Shown here piece after piece: positions 1 to 9,833 of a stretch of DNA of 42,705 nucleotides. This DNA is from Fragilaria crotonensis. Its lineage: Eukaryota; Bacillariophyta; Fragilariophyceae; Fragilariales; Fragilariaceae. Every line of letters begins with the position of its first letter. Position 1 is the first letter of the stretch. Under the pieces are notes generated by a model, which worked only from the letters and a program-made list of their open reading frames with translations, was not told where the DNA came from and ran no database searches. The DNA lies in contig JAKSYS010000544.1 of assembly GCA_022925895.1 (NCBI GenBank), positions 1 to 42,705 of the forward strand, read 5' to 3'. Both the position numbers and the translations under genes were made by a program.

Positions 1-96
1 GTTCCTTGTTGCGTCTCGTCGTCGTAGCCGCTTGGAACGAAATGAAAGGGTAGCTGTTGAGTCGTACTATGCCTTTGCTCATTCTTATTTTTACAG
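1..96 (+). other. 3' part of an intron of the PP1 gene
   Basis: No continuation of the PP1 frame is visible upstream of 97. The sequence ends in a polypyrimidine stretch and CAG at 94-96, immediately before the conserved GWGEND motif. The window happens to begin with GT, but whether the donor is at position 1 cannot be decided without upstream sequence. Confidence 0.7.
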
Positions 97-417
97 GGTT
101 GGGGAGAGAATGACCGTGAGGTGTCGTTTACCTTCGGTGGCGATGTCGTCCGACAGTTTCTGAGGAGACACGATTTGGATTTGGTCGTGCGTGCTCATCA
201 AGTGGTTGAAGACGGATATGAATTCTTCGCTGGACGCGAGCTGGTCACTGTCTTCTCGGCTCCGAATTATTGTGGAGAATTTGACAATGCAGGCGCTATG
301 ATGACTGTCGACGACACACTAATGTGTTCGTTTCAAATCTTGAAACCGGCGTCTGCAGCACAGCAGCGTGGCTACGGACGCCCCGGAACGCCAGGACGTG
401 GTCCTGGTGGGAGGTAA
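97..417 (+). CDS. Serine/threonine protein phosphatase PP1 catalytic subunit, last exon
   Basis: This is the C-terminal exon of a PP1-type phosphatase, a metal-dependent Ser/Thr phosphoprotein phosphatase that works with many regulatory subunits. The translation opens with [14 protein letters not shown] and continues through [15 protein letters not shown] and [16 protein letters not shown], which are the PP1/PPP signatures; the His of RAHQ is a metal ligand in the family. The exon starts in phase 0 after a pyrimidine-rich TTTTTACAG acceptor ending at 96. The rest of the gene lies upstream of the window. The tail after FQILKPA is short and rich in Gly, Arg and Pro ([15 protein letters not shown]), which is typical of the variable PP1 tail. 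PP1 is preferred over PP2A because of the VVEDGYEFF and ILKPA sequences. The stop is TAA at 415-417. Confidence 0.93.
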   Translation, partial: GWGENDREVSFTFGGDVVRQFLRRHDLDLVVRAHQVVEDGYEFFAGRELVTVFSAPNYCGEFDNAGAMMTVDDTLMCSFQILKPASAAQQRGYGRPGTPGRGPGGR

Positions 418-829
418 TTGAATCAAAAAGGTATTGTACAAAGCCAACTAAGATAGACGACAGATGGCTTAATGTTGTAGGGGGAATGACTCGACCTATC
501 CTGACTCGTAAGTTCGACATCATCTACCGCGCGTCCATTGAGAGTAAAAGTACCGTGGGAGCACAGGAAGCAAACGTCCGTTGCAACTAGAGAGAATCTT
601 GTCCAGAGAATCTGAAATGCTGTAGATGTCTCAAGAACACTTAGTATAGTCTTCCACTGCTGACTTATCTTGTTCAATTGAAACGATCAGAATAGTGTAG
701 TTCAGTAGAGTTCTCTAATTCCAAAAAGCAAGCAGCCGCCTTCTCGATCCTCGCCAACAGTATACGCTACCTGGTACTGGAGTATGATCTTGCGCAATTA
801 GTCTTACTTCGTTTAATCATTCCTTGGCA
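418..829. other. Intergenic, 3' ends of PP1 and acetyl-CoA synthetase
   Basis: The two genes converge here, so the stretch should hold both 3' UTRs. Short open frames on either strand have no recognisable motif. I see no repeat or RNA gene. Confidence 0.6.
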
Positions 830-3012
830 TTACTTCTTAATGGCACTCATTTCCTCGATCTTATCAATCAATACCTGCACAATTGACGGATCCGCCAGGG
901 TACTGATATCTCCCAGAGAGTCGGATTCGCCCGACACAATCTTTCGAAGAATTCGTCGCATGATTTTGCCGGATCTTGTCATGGGCAAAGATGGAGCAAT
1001 GCAAATCACATCAGGCATGGCAAACCCTCCGATATCCTGACGCACCAACAGTTTCAATTCCTTGGTCAACTGCGGCGTCTCCTCGAATCCAACACCGAGC
1101 ATGCAAAACGCGAAGATCGACTGTCCCTTAATTTCGTGGGGTTGTCCAACAACGGCTGCTTGTGCAACCGCTTCATGAGCGACTAATGCCGATTCGACTT
1201 CGGCAGTTCCAATGCGGTGGCCGCTGACATTCAACACATCATCTACACGACCAATGATGAAGTGGTAACCATCGGCATCACGATACACCGAATCTCCGGT
1301 GAAGTAATAACCAGGGTACGGCTTGAGATAGGTAATCATAAATCGCTCGTGATCGGCTAAGCAGGTGCGGGCCATTCCAGGCCAGGGAGATTTGATGGCC
1401 ATGACACCCGTCGCTTCGCCATGAAGTTCTTCACCTGTGACAGCATCCAACACAACAGTCTCGATACCATAGAAGGGCAGAGTGCAGCTGCCAGGCTTCA
1501 TCGGGGTGATCCCAGGTAGATTAGTAACAATATGTCCACCCGTTTCGGTCTGCCAATATGTGTCAACCACTGTGCACTTCTCCTTCCCAACCACTTGATA
1601 ATACCACCTCCAAGCTTCTGGATTGATAGGTTCACCGACCGTGCCAAGAATTTTGAGAGATGAGGTGTCGTAACCGTCCAATACGTCGTCACCATATCGC
1701 ATGAGAAGTCGAATGGCGGTCGGAGCGGTGTAGAATTGCGTGATCTTATGACGCTGGACCATGTCCCAATAACGGGCAGGAGTGGGATAGACAGGAGTGG
1801 ATTCAAACATGAAGGTTGTGCTCCCGTTCAAAAGTGGGCCATAGACAACATAAGCTGGCAGAGAGGAGGGTCAGCAAAAAAGTGCATGCAAAGCACCACA
1901 ACATCAAGACACCTGGCGTACTTACAATGACCCGTGATCCATCCACAATCAGCAACGCAAGCAAACAGATCTCCCGGTTGCAAGTCAAAAGTCGTTTTAG
2001 TGGTCAACATGGCGTAAAGAGCATAGCCAGCAGTTGTATGAAGCAACCCCTTAGGCTTTCCAGTGGAACCGCTCGTGTAGAGCAAGAAGAGGCCGTCTTC
2101 CGCATCCATCGGTTCAGGGACAAAGTAAGGACGTTGGACTGCAACCAAGAGATCCATGCGAACGTCTTTGGGTTGCATCTCGTAGGGTGCTTCTTCATGT
2201 GTTGGGTCAAAGAAACGTTCAAAGACGAGAACCTTTTCCAGCAAGTCCTCGCAATCATGTTTCGTCCTTGAATCATTGACGATGTTCTTGAGTTGAATCG
2301 TCTTTCCGGCACGCCTTCCGACGTCTGCAGTGACGACAAATTTGGACGCGGCCGCCGCGATACGCTGAGCCAGCGCCTCACTGGAAAATCCGGCGAAGAC
2401 AACGGAATGAATGGCACCAAGGCGAGCGCAGGCAAGCATGGTCATGAGAAGTTCAGGGATCATCGGCATGTAGATGGTGACAACGTCGCCTTTTCTAACA
2501 CCTTCAGATTTCATTGCATGGGCGATTTGACTGGTCTTGCGGAGCAATTCTGCGTAAGTTAGCTTCCGAATATCATCAGGCTCGTCTCCTTCCCAGACCA
2601 GTGCGATGTCGTCAGCTTTACCGCCCGATACGTGTCGATCGATGGCATTGTAGCAAACGTTAAGCTTTCCTCCCAAAAACCACGCGACATCGCCATGTTT
2701 CAGGCCTCCCTGCAGAACGTCATGAAAAGGCTGAAACCAGGTCAAAAGAGAGGCCTTGTCGGACCAGAACTTCGTTGGATTAGAAATGCTCAACGAATAC
2801 TCAGCTTGATATCGGTCCAAAGCACCAATGCTACTGCCATCGACGACATCGACGCCATTGCTAGTGGACATCGACGATGGCTTGGCTGGGTAAATCTTGT
2901 CCACAACATGGGCGTGAAGATCCTTGGTGGGCGTGGAGGCGTCAGTCACCATTGCGGCTGGTTCACTCATGCTCATTTCTTGACACTCAACACTCGACAG
3001 AGTCTCTAGCAT
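830..3012 (-). CDS. Acetyl-CoA synthetase (AMP-forming), two exons
   Basis: Converts acetate, ATP and CoA to acetyl-CoA through acetyl-AMP (EC 6.2.1.1). Exon 1 is 3012-1926 and exon 2 is 1854-830. The 71-bp intron has GTAAGT at the donor and CTGCCAG at the acceptor, and splicing restores the sequence GWITGH-SYVVYGPLLNG. The product is about 703 residues, slightly longer than the usual 650 because of a roughly 60-residue N-terminal extension. Visible motifs are the nucleotide-binding loop YTSGSTGKPKG, the adenylation motif YWQTETGGH, the hinge region GRVDDVLNVSGHR, and the C-terminal PMTRSGKIMRR, whose Lys is the catalytic (and in other organisms acetylated) residue. The extension has no clear signal or transit peptide, so a cytosolic or peroxisomal-adjacent location is a guess. 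A second Met at residue 14 could also serve as start. Confidence 0.95.
1855..1925 (-). other. Intron of the acetyl-CoA synthetase gene
   Basis: GTAAGT donor at 1925 and CAG acceptor ending at 1855. Removing it joins DCGWITGH to SYVVYGP in frame, as expected from the conserved family sequence. Confidence 0.93.
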
Positions 3013-3253
3013 CGGGGAGCAACGCGTTTTGAGTTGTTACTGTAGCTGTAAATATGGATGAATGTAGACTGGCGACAGATGATTTATGCATACTTTTTTT
3101 ACTCAGAAGTGAGTACCAGGTACCAAGTACTCTACCCACGAGAAACTGCTCCGGTACCGAACAACTTGTGGCTCACGTGCGCAAAGTGTAGGATTCGCAA
3201 AAGCTGATGAGGGTTATGTTGTTAGGTCGATGCTTACGTGAACAAAAGAAACA

Positions 3254-3275
3254 CAAAACAAACGGGAGCGTCCCA
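3254..3275 (+). repeat. Left terminal inverted repeat of element 1
   Basis: Matches the reverse complement of 6390-6411 at 20 of 22 positions; the differences are GC versus CT at positions 15-16 of the repeat. Confidence 0.75.
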
Positions 3276-3425
3276 TTTGTCTGTACTTTGTGTAGGAGCT
3301 GCCTTACAATAGCAAACCGAAAACAAAATAAATGATTCATTCCTTGTATACCGACACGAATAATGCATACCACATTCCACGTGAATCGATATCCCTCCAA
3401 TTTTGAGATCACTGTTGTATCCGCC

Positions 3426-4152
3426 ATGGCATCACACAGCATCCTTACTCAAGATGCCTCGTCTTTAAACAAGAGACAGGATCGCACCAGGAGAGCTGAT
3501 ACGAATGTAACGAAGAAGCTCCTAGCGGAGTTTCAAGGCCTAATTGCTTTCGCGTGCTACGACTCCCTTCAATTAGTCAAGGCGGCACATCAATGACTGA
3601 AACAGTCATGGAGCATTTGATGGCGAAGCTTTGTTTTGGTGAGAAAAATGGCGACCCTGATGTGATGTGCTATGAAGATCAGTTCCTTGGAGGCTTAACA
3701 AGTTCCAGGACTTTTCACCGATGATGTGGACTCCAGGGCATCGAATGGAGCGACTGTCTTGACCATGCTCCGTCTCTTCACCGGCAGTCATCCATCAACA
3801 TATACGTGGGCGAAGGTTCAATTGAAAAGGGTCTTCTTGCAAGGAAAAGTTTGCTCAATGCTACCGCTACTATCAGTGGAAGGACCTTGCTCCGATTGGC
3901 AAAAGAAGTGCTTTGCAACTGTAAGAAGATGATGGCTCTTGTGATGGCTCGCGATTCGCCGTACAAGGATGGATGCTTCCCGTCTGGCACCAATTGGGAT
4001 GACTATGCAAAATGGTGTCTTGTAGCATTCCATAAAAGTGAGATCAGCGGCGGTGTGTATCGAGCAGATAGTGCAAGTACTATGACTAGTAGTACGATTT
4101 GCACAAGCAACGACCGGCAGCAGAAGGATCCAGCAGTACCAGTTGATGCTGG
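3426..4152 (+). pseudogene. Second ORF of Harbinger-like element 1, frameshifted
   Basis: Coding-like sequence alternates between two forward frames with shifts near 3593, 3722 and 3790. It runs from MASHSILTQDASSLNKR through KKLLAEFQGLIAFACYDSL, MEHLMAKLCFGEKNGDPD, and then RLAKEVLCNCKKMMALVM and ARDSPYKDGCFPSG to WDDYAKWCLVAFHKSEI. The last frame stays open to 4519, where it overlaps the transposase tail on the other strand. The NCKK...DSPYK block is homologous to a block in the - strand ORF of element A (40950-41100), which occupies the same convergent position relative to its transposase. Known PIF/Harbinger elements carry a second Myb/SANT-like DNA-binding protein; I do not see a convincing SANT repeat, so the function is only inferred by position. 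Confidence 0.5.
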
Positions 4153-6117
4153 TCAACATGATGTATTGGCCGAAAACGAAGGTGCTGGGAGAGCGTCCGA
4201 ACGACTGAACCTTGATGGCGACGAGCAGGTTGAGTTTACTGATGGCGGTGCAGTTCCTGTCGGATATTTCTTTAAGGGTTTCCTTGCTTGGAGTCTGTGG
4301 GGACTTATTCCGGTAGTGGAGTCGTCAACGACAACAATGAAGTCAACACTGTTTGGCGATACGAAGGTTGACACGTCTTTCGAAGGCACGTTTCTTGGCG
4401 CAACTGGGAGCCTCTTTGGCCAAGAAACCCTCCCTTGGTGGTACAGGGCGTTGAAATTATCAACGAGCAATCTCCGAAATTCCCGATGCGATAACTTGGA
4501 AACCGAAACGACACCATGACTGCTGTCGTTTCTAATCTGGTCGTCATCAGGAGCAACATCATTTTCTACTTCTTCCTCTTCTACCCAGTTGTCAGCATGG
4601 TAACGCCACCCGCATGAACTTCGATCCATTGTGAGGAAGTCTCGCACTTCAGAAGGAGAAATCAACCTCCGAATGGCACGCGGCATATCTGACAACTCAA
4701 ACTGTCCATTTGCCTCAACTTGCCAATACGACGGTACACCGTTTTGCCATCCAACCGACAATCCGTCAACATCGAGTAGCATATTATGAAGTGCGCAACA
4801 TGTTAACCAGACATTGTCAGCAACTTCCGTGTTATGCATCCGAATCCCAGTTTTTAAAATCCTCCATCGATTCTTCAATATACCAAACGTGCACTCGACA
4901 TCTTTACGTAAAGACTCCAACCATTGTGAGAAACGAATTTCCGATCGACTCGATGAGTTTTTGAAAGGCGGAATGGTTGATGACCACTCTAAGTATCCGT
5001 TGTCCACGATAACGTAGGCTCCTTTCATGCCGATTGTCTTCGTTCCACTCTTGTCCAACAAATCAAAGGTTATCTTTTCATCGAAACTTCCTTTTCGAAG
5101 CTCATCCAGGAAGTGATCAAACCTTGCGAGGGTCTTATCGTTCCACCGACCTGGGTGGCCTGTAGTCGTGTGCAGAATCTGCCTTTTGTGATTTACTGTT
5201 AGATTGTATGTTCGTGTCGTTGCTGCCATTTTGAAACCAAGATGACTCTGCCGAATTTTAAAGGAAACTTTCTCAAGCGGGATGTGGGTTGCATCGGTGC
5301 TACCAATGCAACCTGGGAATCCGGCAATCCTGTACGCGTGCTCGCATTCTCTGATTTCCTCCAAAGATGTAGGCATTCGTATGTACTTTGTATACAGCTT
5401 GCTAGCTCCAAACGCAACAAACTTGTGAAAAAAATCACGATGCACATGGCGGCTGATGAAAGTTGCTTCTTCGACGTCGTCAAAAGTGATCCCTCTACCA
5501 AGGTATCTTAAACTTCCCAACAAGAGAAGTTCTATTGGCGACACTTTCAAGGGCAATGCTTGGCAATTCCTCTGGTGTTGATCGGTCCATCCGGTCCATC
5601 TACAGAACAGCCCCTCGTCATCCTCGTCCTTCAGCATCGACAAAAGATCCAGATATGACTGATATGGCAAACGAAAGCGATTTCGAAATGTCTGAGACCA
5701 CCGAGTGCAATTTGGCTGAGGATTTTGCAAATACAAAATCCACCAAAGACTGAGTGTTGGCGTCAACTTTCGTTTTTTACCTGTTGATGGGTCCACAAAG
5801 TACTTCGGTCTTCGCTTTCGTGACTTCTTGACCCTCGGTGTATTGATAGCTTTCTTGTGATTCAAACTTCTAGCACTCTCCATTTTTGCGCTTGCACACA
5901 AGCACATTAACGTTAAAAGGTAATGTTGCTTTGCCGTATCTTCTTCGTCCTCTCTCCCAAGGAAATCCTCCAGGCGATCCCAATCAAGTGTTCCATCGTC
6001 ATGGTAGCAGGAGTCAATGTCGTCAAAATAATTTACTGGTTCGTCTCCTGTTTCAGAATGAAGGTTCCTCATCAATTGATTAATGATGAGTGCAGAAATC
6101 TTTCGGGAGGAGCTCAT
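4153..6117 (-). CDS. PIF/Harbinger (DDE_Tnp_4-type) transposase
   Basis: Cut-and-paste transposase of the PIF/Harbinger superfamily, about 654 residues from the chosen Met at 6117 (MSSSRKISALI); an upstream Met at 6282 would add 55 residues of unlikely sequence. A basic segment (KKSRKRRPKYF) and a helix-turn-helix region (SPIELLLLGSLRYLGRGITF) precede the nuclease domain. The catalytic triad is visible as GSTDATHI (Asp275), VIVDNGY (Asp372) and RKDVECTFG (Glu408), numbered from the chosen start, followed by the family motif WLTCCALHNMLL. The frame is uninterrupted, so the enzyme may be functional. The last roughly 110 residues are Ser- and Thr-rich and probably disordered. It is related to the broken transposase at 37982-39784 (shared GHP.RWNDKTLA and IRFS.WLES.RKDVEC). 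Confidence 0.9.
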   Translation of the reverse strand: MSSSRKISALIINQLMRNLHSETGDEPVNYFDDIDSCYHDDGTLDWDRLEDFLGREDEEDTAKQHYLLTLMCLCASAKMESARSLNHKKAINTPRVKKSRKRRPKYFVDPSTGKKRKLTPTLSLWWILYLQNPQPNCTRWSQTFRNRFRLPYQSYLDLLSMLKDEDDEGLFCRWTGWTDQHQRNCQALPLKVSPIELLLLGSLRYLGRGITFDDVEEATFISRHVHRDFFHKFVAFGASKLYTKYIRMPTSLEEIRECEHAYRIAGFPGCIGSTDATHIPLEKVSFKIRQSHLGFKMAATTRTYNLTVNHKRQILHTTTGHPGRWNDKTLARFDHFLDELRKGSFDEKITFDLLDKSGTKTIGMKGAYVIVDNGYLEWSSTIPPFKNSSSRSEIRFSQWLESLRKDVECTFGILKNRWRILKTGIRMHNTEVADNVWLTCCALHNMLLDVDGLSVGWQNGVPSYWQVEANGQFELSDMPRAIRRLISPSEVRDFLTMDRSSCGWRYHADNWVEEEEVENDVAPDDDQIRNDSSHGVVSVSKLSHREFRRLLVDNFNALYHQGRVSWPKRLPVAPRNVPSKDVSTFVSPNSVDFIVVVDDSTTGISPHRLQARKPLKKYPTGTAPPSVNSTCSSPSRFSRSDALPAPSFSANTSC

Positions 6118-6389
6118 GCTGATGATGCTGATAACCAGACAAGGTAGACTCAAGAATGCAGCTTCTCTACGAGGATAAATGAGACATGAATGGAGTGAAG
6201 TGTGTGGTCCACATGTGATCCGAAGCGAGCGAGGTGCCATCTGGCCCGTTTGCGTGGCCAATTTGTTTTCCGGGTTGTTCACAAACGGGACGGGCCCATT
6301 TGTGAAATTTTCAAAAGGAACCCGGTTTCACAAACGGGACGGGACACTTTGTTTTGGGAATGTCCCCTGTAAGGCAGTTATTTCGCAAT

Positions 6390-6411
6390 TGGGACAGTCC
6401 CGTTTGTTTTG
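6390..6411 (-). repeat. Right terminal inverted repeat of element 1
   Basis: Reverse complement reads CAAAACAAACGGGACTGTCC plus CA, the partner of 3254-3275. Confidence 0.75.
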
Positions 6412-6810
6412 TTAGAGTTTTTGTTGGACCGTAAGCAACGGCCTTATGTTCATCTTTCCTCCTCTACGACGGTACGAGTCCCCGTCTGTGTCCCCATTTC
6501 GAGCCGTCCATGCATTTCAAAGCGAACTTCATAGTGAAGGGATATATCTTATGATGTGAATGGAAAAAATATAGCACATGAATACTTTTATATTAATATA
6601 TTTTAACGGCTAAATCACAGATCGATCGATGTTGCGACAGCATAGGAATCTTGGTTTCCCTTTTTTTGGAAAAAAATGTGCTGTTCAAGTTCGAGGATGT
6701 TACTAGCATTTTTGTGTGTCCTTCACACAAAACACACACAAATTTCAAACCAGCCCCATTACCATTCTTGTCCCTCCTACTCTTCTCCTTTGTTCCCCAC
6801 TTTGCATTTT
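6412..6810. other. AT-rich spacer between element 1 and the tandem-repeat island
   Basis: No gene is recognisable. Positions 6481-6504 hold a 24-bp sequence repeated inverted at 17005-17028. The stretch 6560-6620 is AT-rich. A forward open frame from 6651 runs into the tandem repeats and is not supported by any motif. Confidence 0.5.
6481..6504 (+). repeat. 24-bp inverted repeat, left copy
   Basis: The sequence CCCGTCTGTGTCCCCATTTC followed by GAGC is the exact reverse complement of 17005-17028. The two copies bracket the accessory island with the MULE-type transposase, so they may be the ends of a large element. No target-site duplication is seen next to them. Confidence 0.6.
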
Positions 6811-7469
6811 GTTTCTGTAACGCTCACAGTTCACAGAGGAGTCAGGTAAGTTGGGCAATGATGTTTTGCGGTGTTTGTGATGGATGTTTGTTACTATTTT
6901 TTGACGCTTGTTATTTCATTTCATTTTGGCGCGGCTTGTTGTACTGTATGGGACTGCCGCTTGTTTCTGCAACGCTCACAGTTCACAGAGGAGTCAGGTA
7001 AGTTGTGCAATGATGTTTTTGCAGTGTTTGTGATGGATGTTTGTTACTGTTTTTTGATGCTTGTTACTTCATTTCATTTTGGCGCGGCTTGTTGTACTGT
7101 ATGGGACTGCCGCTTGTTTCTGCAACGCTCACAGTTCACAGAGGAGTCAGGTAAGTTGTGCAATGATGTTGTTGCAGTGTTTGTGATGGATGTTTGTTAC
7201 TGTTTTGTTGATGCTTGCTGTTACTTCATTTCATTTTGGCGCGGCTTGTTGTACTACTGTGCCGCTTTTTGTACTGTATGGGACTACCGTTTGTTTCTGC
7301 AACGCTCACAGTTCACAGAGGAGTTAGGTAAGTTGTGCAATGATGTTGTTGCAGTGTTTGTGATGGATGTTTGTTACTGTTTTGTTGATGCTTGCTGTTA
7401 CTTCATTTCATTTTGGCGCGGCTTGTTGTACTACTGTGCCGCTTTTTGTACTGTATGGGACTACCGTTT
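6811..7469 (+). repeat. Four tandem repeats of 152, 153, 177 and 177 bp
   Basis: Units begin with GTTTCTGYAACGCTCACAGTT at 6811, 6963, 7116 and 7293. The last two are lengthened by TGTTGATGCTTGCTG-type and TACTGTGCCGC insertions. Every unit carries GAGGAGTYAG followed by GTAAGTTG, a perfect splice-donor consensus, and an acceptor-like TTGCAG or TTGCGG about 27 bp later. Forward frame 1 stays open through all copies, but the translation has no recognisable domain and is hydrophobic low-complexity sequence. Confidence 0.9.
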
Positions 7470-7995
7470 GTTTCTTGTACTGTCTGGGATCTCGTACTAC
7501 TGCTGCGTGGGATCTCATACTGCTGCGTGGGATCTTGTACTACCGTGCCGTTTCTCGTACTCGTACTGTATGGGATCTTGTACTACTGCTGCATGGGATC
7601 TCGTACTACCGTGTCATTTCTTGTACTGTATGGGATCTTGTACTACTGCTGCATGGGATCTTGTACTACCGTGCCGTTTCTCGTACTCGTACTGTATGGG
7701 ATCTCGTACTACTGCTGCATGGGATCTCGTACTACCGTGTCATTTCTTGTACTGTATGGGATCTTGTACTACCGTGCCGTTTCTCGTACTCGTACTGTAT
7801 GGGATCTCGTACTACTGCTGCATGGGATCTCGTACTACCGTGTCATTTCTTGTACTGGTACTGGGATCTCGTACTACCGTGTCATTTCTTGTACTGTATG
7901 GGATCTTGTACTACCGCGTGGGATCTCGTACTACCGTGTCATTTCTTGTACTGTGTGGGATCTCGTACCGCGTGGAATCTCGTTCAAAACCAAAC
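7470..7995 (+). repeat. Minisatellite array 1, GGGATCTCGTAC-type units
   Basis: Imperfect units built on TGGGATCTCGTACTAC, TGGGATCTTGTACTACCG and YTTCTYGTACTGTA follow the larger tandem repeats directly. The array has no stop codon in any of the three forward frames over roughly 7392-8053. The same motif recurs at 9834-10115 (+) and 13139-13347 (reverse orientation). Confidence 0.9.
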
Positions 7996-7999
7996 GGCC

Positions 8000-8125
8000 A
8001 ACGCTCAATGGCGCACTCCAACGCTCGATGGTGCACTCAACCAGCACTCCTAACGTATCATTACTGCGCCATGTATGATTGTCTGATACGTTATGGGCTG
8101 GCGTTGGAGTGCGCCATTGAGCGTT
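8000..8125. repeat. Nested palindrome (25-bp and 10-bp arms)
   Basis: The outer arms 8000-8024 and 8101-8125 are perfect 25-bp inverted repeats (AACGCTCAATGGCGCACTCC + AACGC). An inner pair, TAACGTATCA at 8051-8060 and TGATACGTTA at 8084-8093, is nested inside. The left arm is partly duplicated directly at 8021-8040. Confidence 0.9.
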
Positions 8126-8157
8126 GCACGGTTCGATGGATGATAGTATCCGACACC

Positions 8158-8200
8158 CGTTGCATACTCACAAGACCGCGTTGCATACTCACAAGACCGC
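8158..8200 (+). repeat. 21-bp direct repeat, two copies
   Basis: CGTTGCATACTCACAAGAC followed by CG occurs twice in tandem at 8158 and 8179. Confidence 0.8.
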
Positions 8201-8323
8201 TGCTGGGAAAGGTCCTCCATCCTCACTCAGTGACTTAAAGAGCTTCTCTCATTAATTCAAATAGCTCCCATTTTTACTCATTGACATTGTATGTGGCAGC
8301 AGTAGTGCCGCGACCAATGGTAC

Positions 8324-9753
8324 TTGGACCATGTTGCAAGCTTCATCGTGAAAAAGGTCACTGCTAGCCCCCAGCACATTGTACCTGGTAGCAGTAGCGC
8401 CGAGATCATCGGGAGTGGGAACATGATTCGTAGTTGCGTTGTGAAAAAGGTCACTGCTAGCCATCATGGTAGCAGTAGCACCGAGATCAACGCGACAACA
8501 ATCATGAGGCCTGCTACCGGTGTGAAAAAGGCCACTGCTAGCCATGACATTGTACTTGGTGGCAGCAGTAGCACCGAGATCAATGCAAGTTTCAGCATGA
8601 TGCCTCGTACTGTTGCAAAAAAGGCCACTGCTAGCCATGACATTGTTATAAGTACTAACAGGAGCACTGATGACATCGAATCAAAACGTGGCTTCGAATG
8701 CAAACGTGGCTTCCAACACCTGTACAAGTCAACAACTACAAACTCGAGCCGCAGAGTGAATGAGGCCTACAAGGCTACAGTTAGGAATGGTGCTCCAAAA
8801 AGCAAAAATGCCATGAGACGTGACAAAGCAAAAACGAGAAAGATTGCGTGCCTGACGGAAGTTGTGTCATCAAGTGTTCATGCATTGGGAAGGGCATTTC
8901 TGAGCACTCGACCAGTGTTTTACAGTGGAACCAAAAATAGAACGCTTCCAAACCCAATTCCGAATGGGATTATGTTATCTGCAGTTGAGGATTTGCGTGT
9001 GATTGATACAATTTCTGGTGCTCGAATGTTGTCATCGACCGGAGATACCGTTTTTATTTTGATTCCACGTCATGACGCAATCAAGGACAATACTTATGTG
9101 AAGAGGACATTGATGGCACTGTATGCTCTAGACAAAGGGAAAAAGGGTTTCCGAAGTGAGAGGGAAATCAAGAATCACAGTTGCGGAAGACAATGGGAAG
9201 TACGCAACTGTCGGCTTGAAACCAAGGAGAGGGTCGACAGGCGTATCCGAGTTTTGGCCTGAGAAGTTGGGTGAGACTGATAGAGAGGTGATTAGAAAAG
9301 TAATGAGTAGATGTCAGGAAGTTGCCAAAGGGTATCTACCATCAACTGAAGTCCGAGGACTTCTTTTTGCTCAATTGCTTGGGGGGTGGCAGCAAATAAG
9401 TGGAGTGACATTGAATCCCCTCTGGGGTAGCCTTGCATGTGGGAAGAATTACTATTTGAATTCTCATGTGGATGAAGACTTTTTCTATTCCTTGACAACT
9501 GTTGCTTCGGGAACAGGGAGTGCAAGACAATGATTGTTACATGATGGAAGCCGCCATTTGCAACTACTTTACGTTTGCCGAACAAGGAATTGCTGTGGCG
9601 CTGAGGCCTGGTGACATGCTGATCTTCAATCCGCTTTATCATCACTGCTTGTCGTCACGAACGGCAAGGTATGAAAACGATGATGTCTTCTGCTTGTCTT
9701 TGTATTTGAAAACTGCAGTTGTTGGACAGAATGACAATCGTTTACCTATGTAA
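8324..9753 (+). pseudogene. 2OG-Fe(II)-oxygenase-like transposon ORF, frameshifted
   Basis: Three overlapping forward frames together read as one protein of about 470 residues. The first (8324-9262) begins with four imperfect repeats keyed by (V/A)KK(V/A)TAS at 8348, 8441, 8522 and 8615 and then a basic stretch. The second (9156 on) contains NSHVDEDFFYSL, an HxD motif at about 9465. The third (9502-9753) has RPGDMLIFNPLYHHCLSSRT, with a possible distal His and Arg. HxD...H...R is the facial-triad pattern of Fe(II)/2-oxoglutarate dioxygenases, and such genes are known to travel in eukaryotic transposons. Frame changes lie near 9150 and 9500. Assignment to a specific dioxygenase branch is not possible by eye. 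Confidence 0.5.
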
Positions 9754-9833
9754 TTTGTTTAATTGTGTTCTTGGTAGCTTGCGTTTGCTATCATCGTCGT
9801 CGCAGTTGTTGTCACTTTGGTTGCAGTCGTCCT

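Larger units (their letters stand above)
3254..6411. mobile_element. PIF/Harbinger-like DNA transposon (element 1)
   Basis: A 22-bp sequence at 3254-3275 (CAAAACAAACGGGAGCGTCC plus CA) recurs inverted at 6390-6411 with 20 of 22 matches. Between them lie a DDE transposase on the - strand (6117-4153) and a convergent, broken second ORF on the + strand. Both ends also share GCTGCCTTACA or its counterpart about 15-25 bp further in. The right end carries extra copies of CACAAACGGGACGGG near 6280 and 6330, one of which forms an inverted repeat with CCCATTTGTGAA. The flanking trinucleotides (ACA left, TTA right) differ, so no clean target duplication is visible and the exact ends are uncertain. Confidence 0.75.

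Noticed and set aside
3593..3800. Introns instead of frameshifts in the second ORF of element 1
   Set aside because: No GT...AG pair of plausible length removes the frame changes without losing conserved sequence.
3251..6414. TTA/TAA target duplication for element 1
   Set aside because: The left flank is ACA and the right flank is TTA on the + strand; they do not match.
7470..7995. Repeat array considered as a CRISPR
   Set aside because: Units have no unique spacers of constant length and vary in size, and the setting is eukaryotic; it is a minisatellite.
6871..8238. A 455-residue forward open frame
   Set aside because: It lies entirely in tandem repeats, has no domain, and the other forward frames are equally open over the second half.
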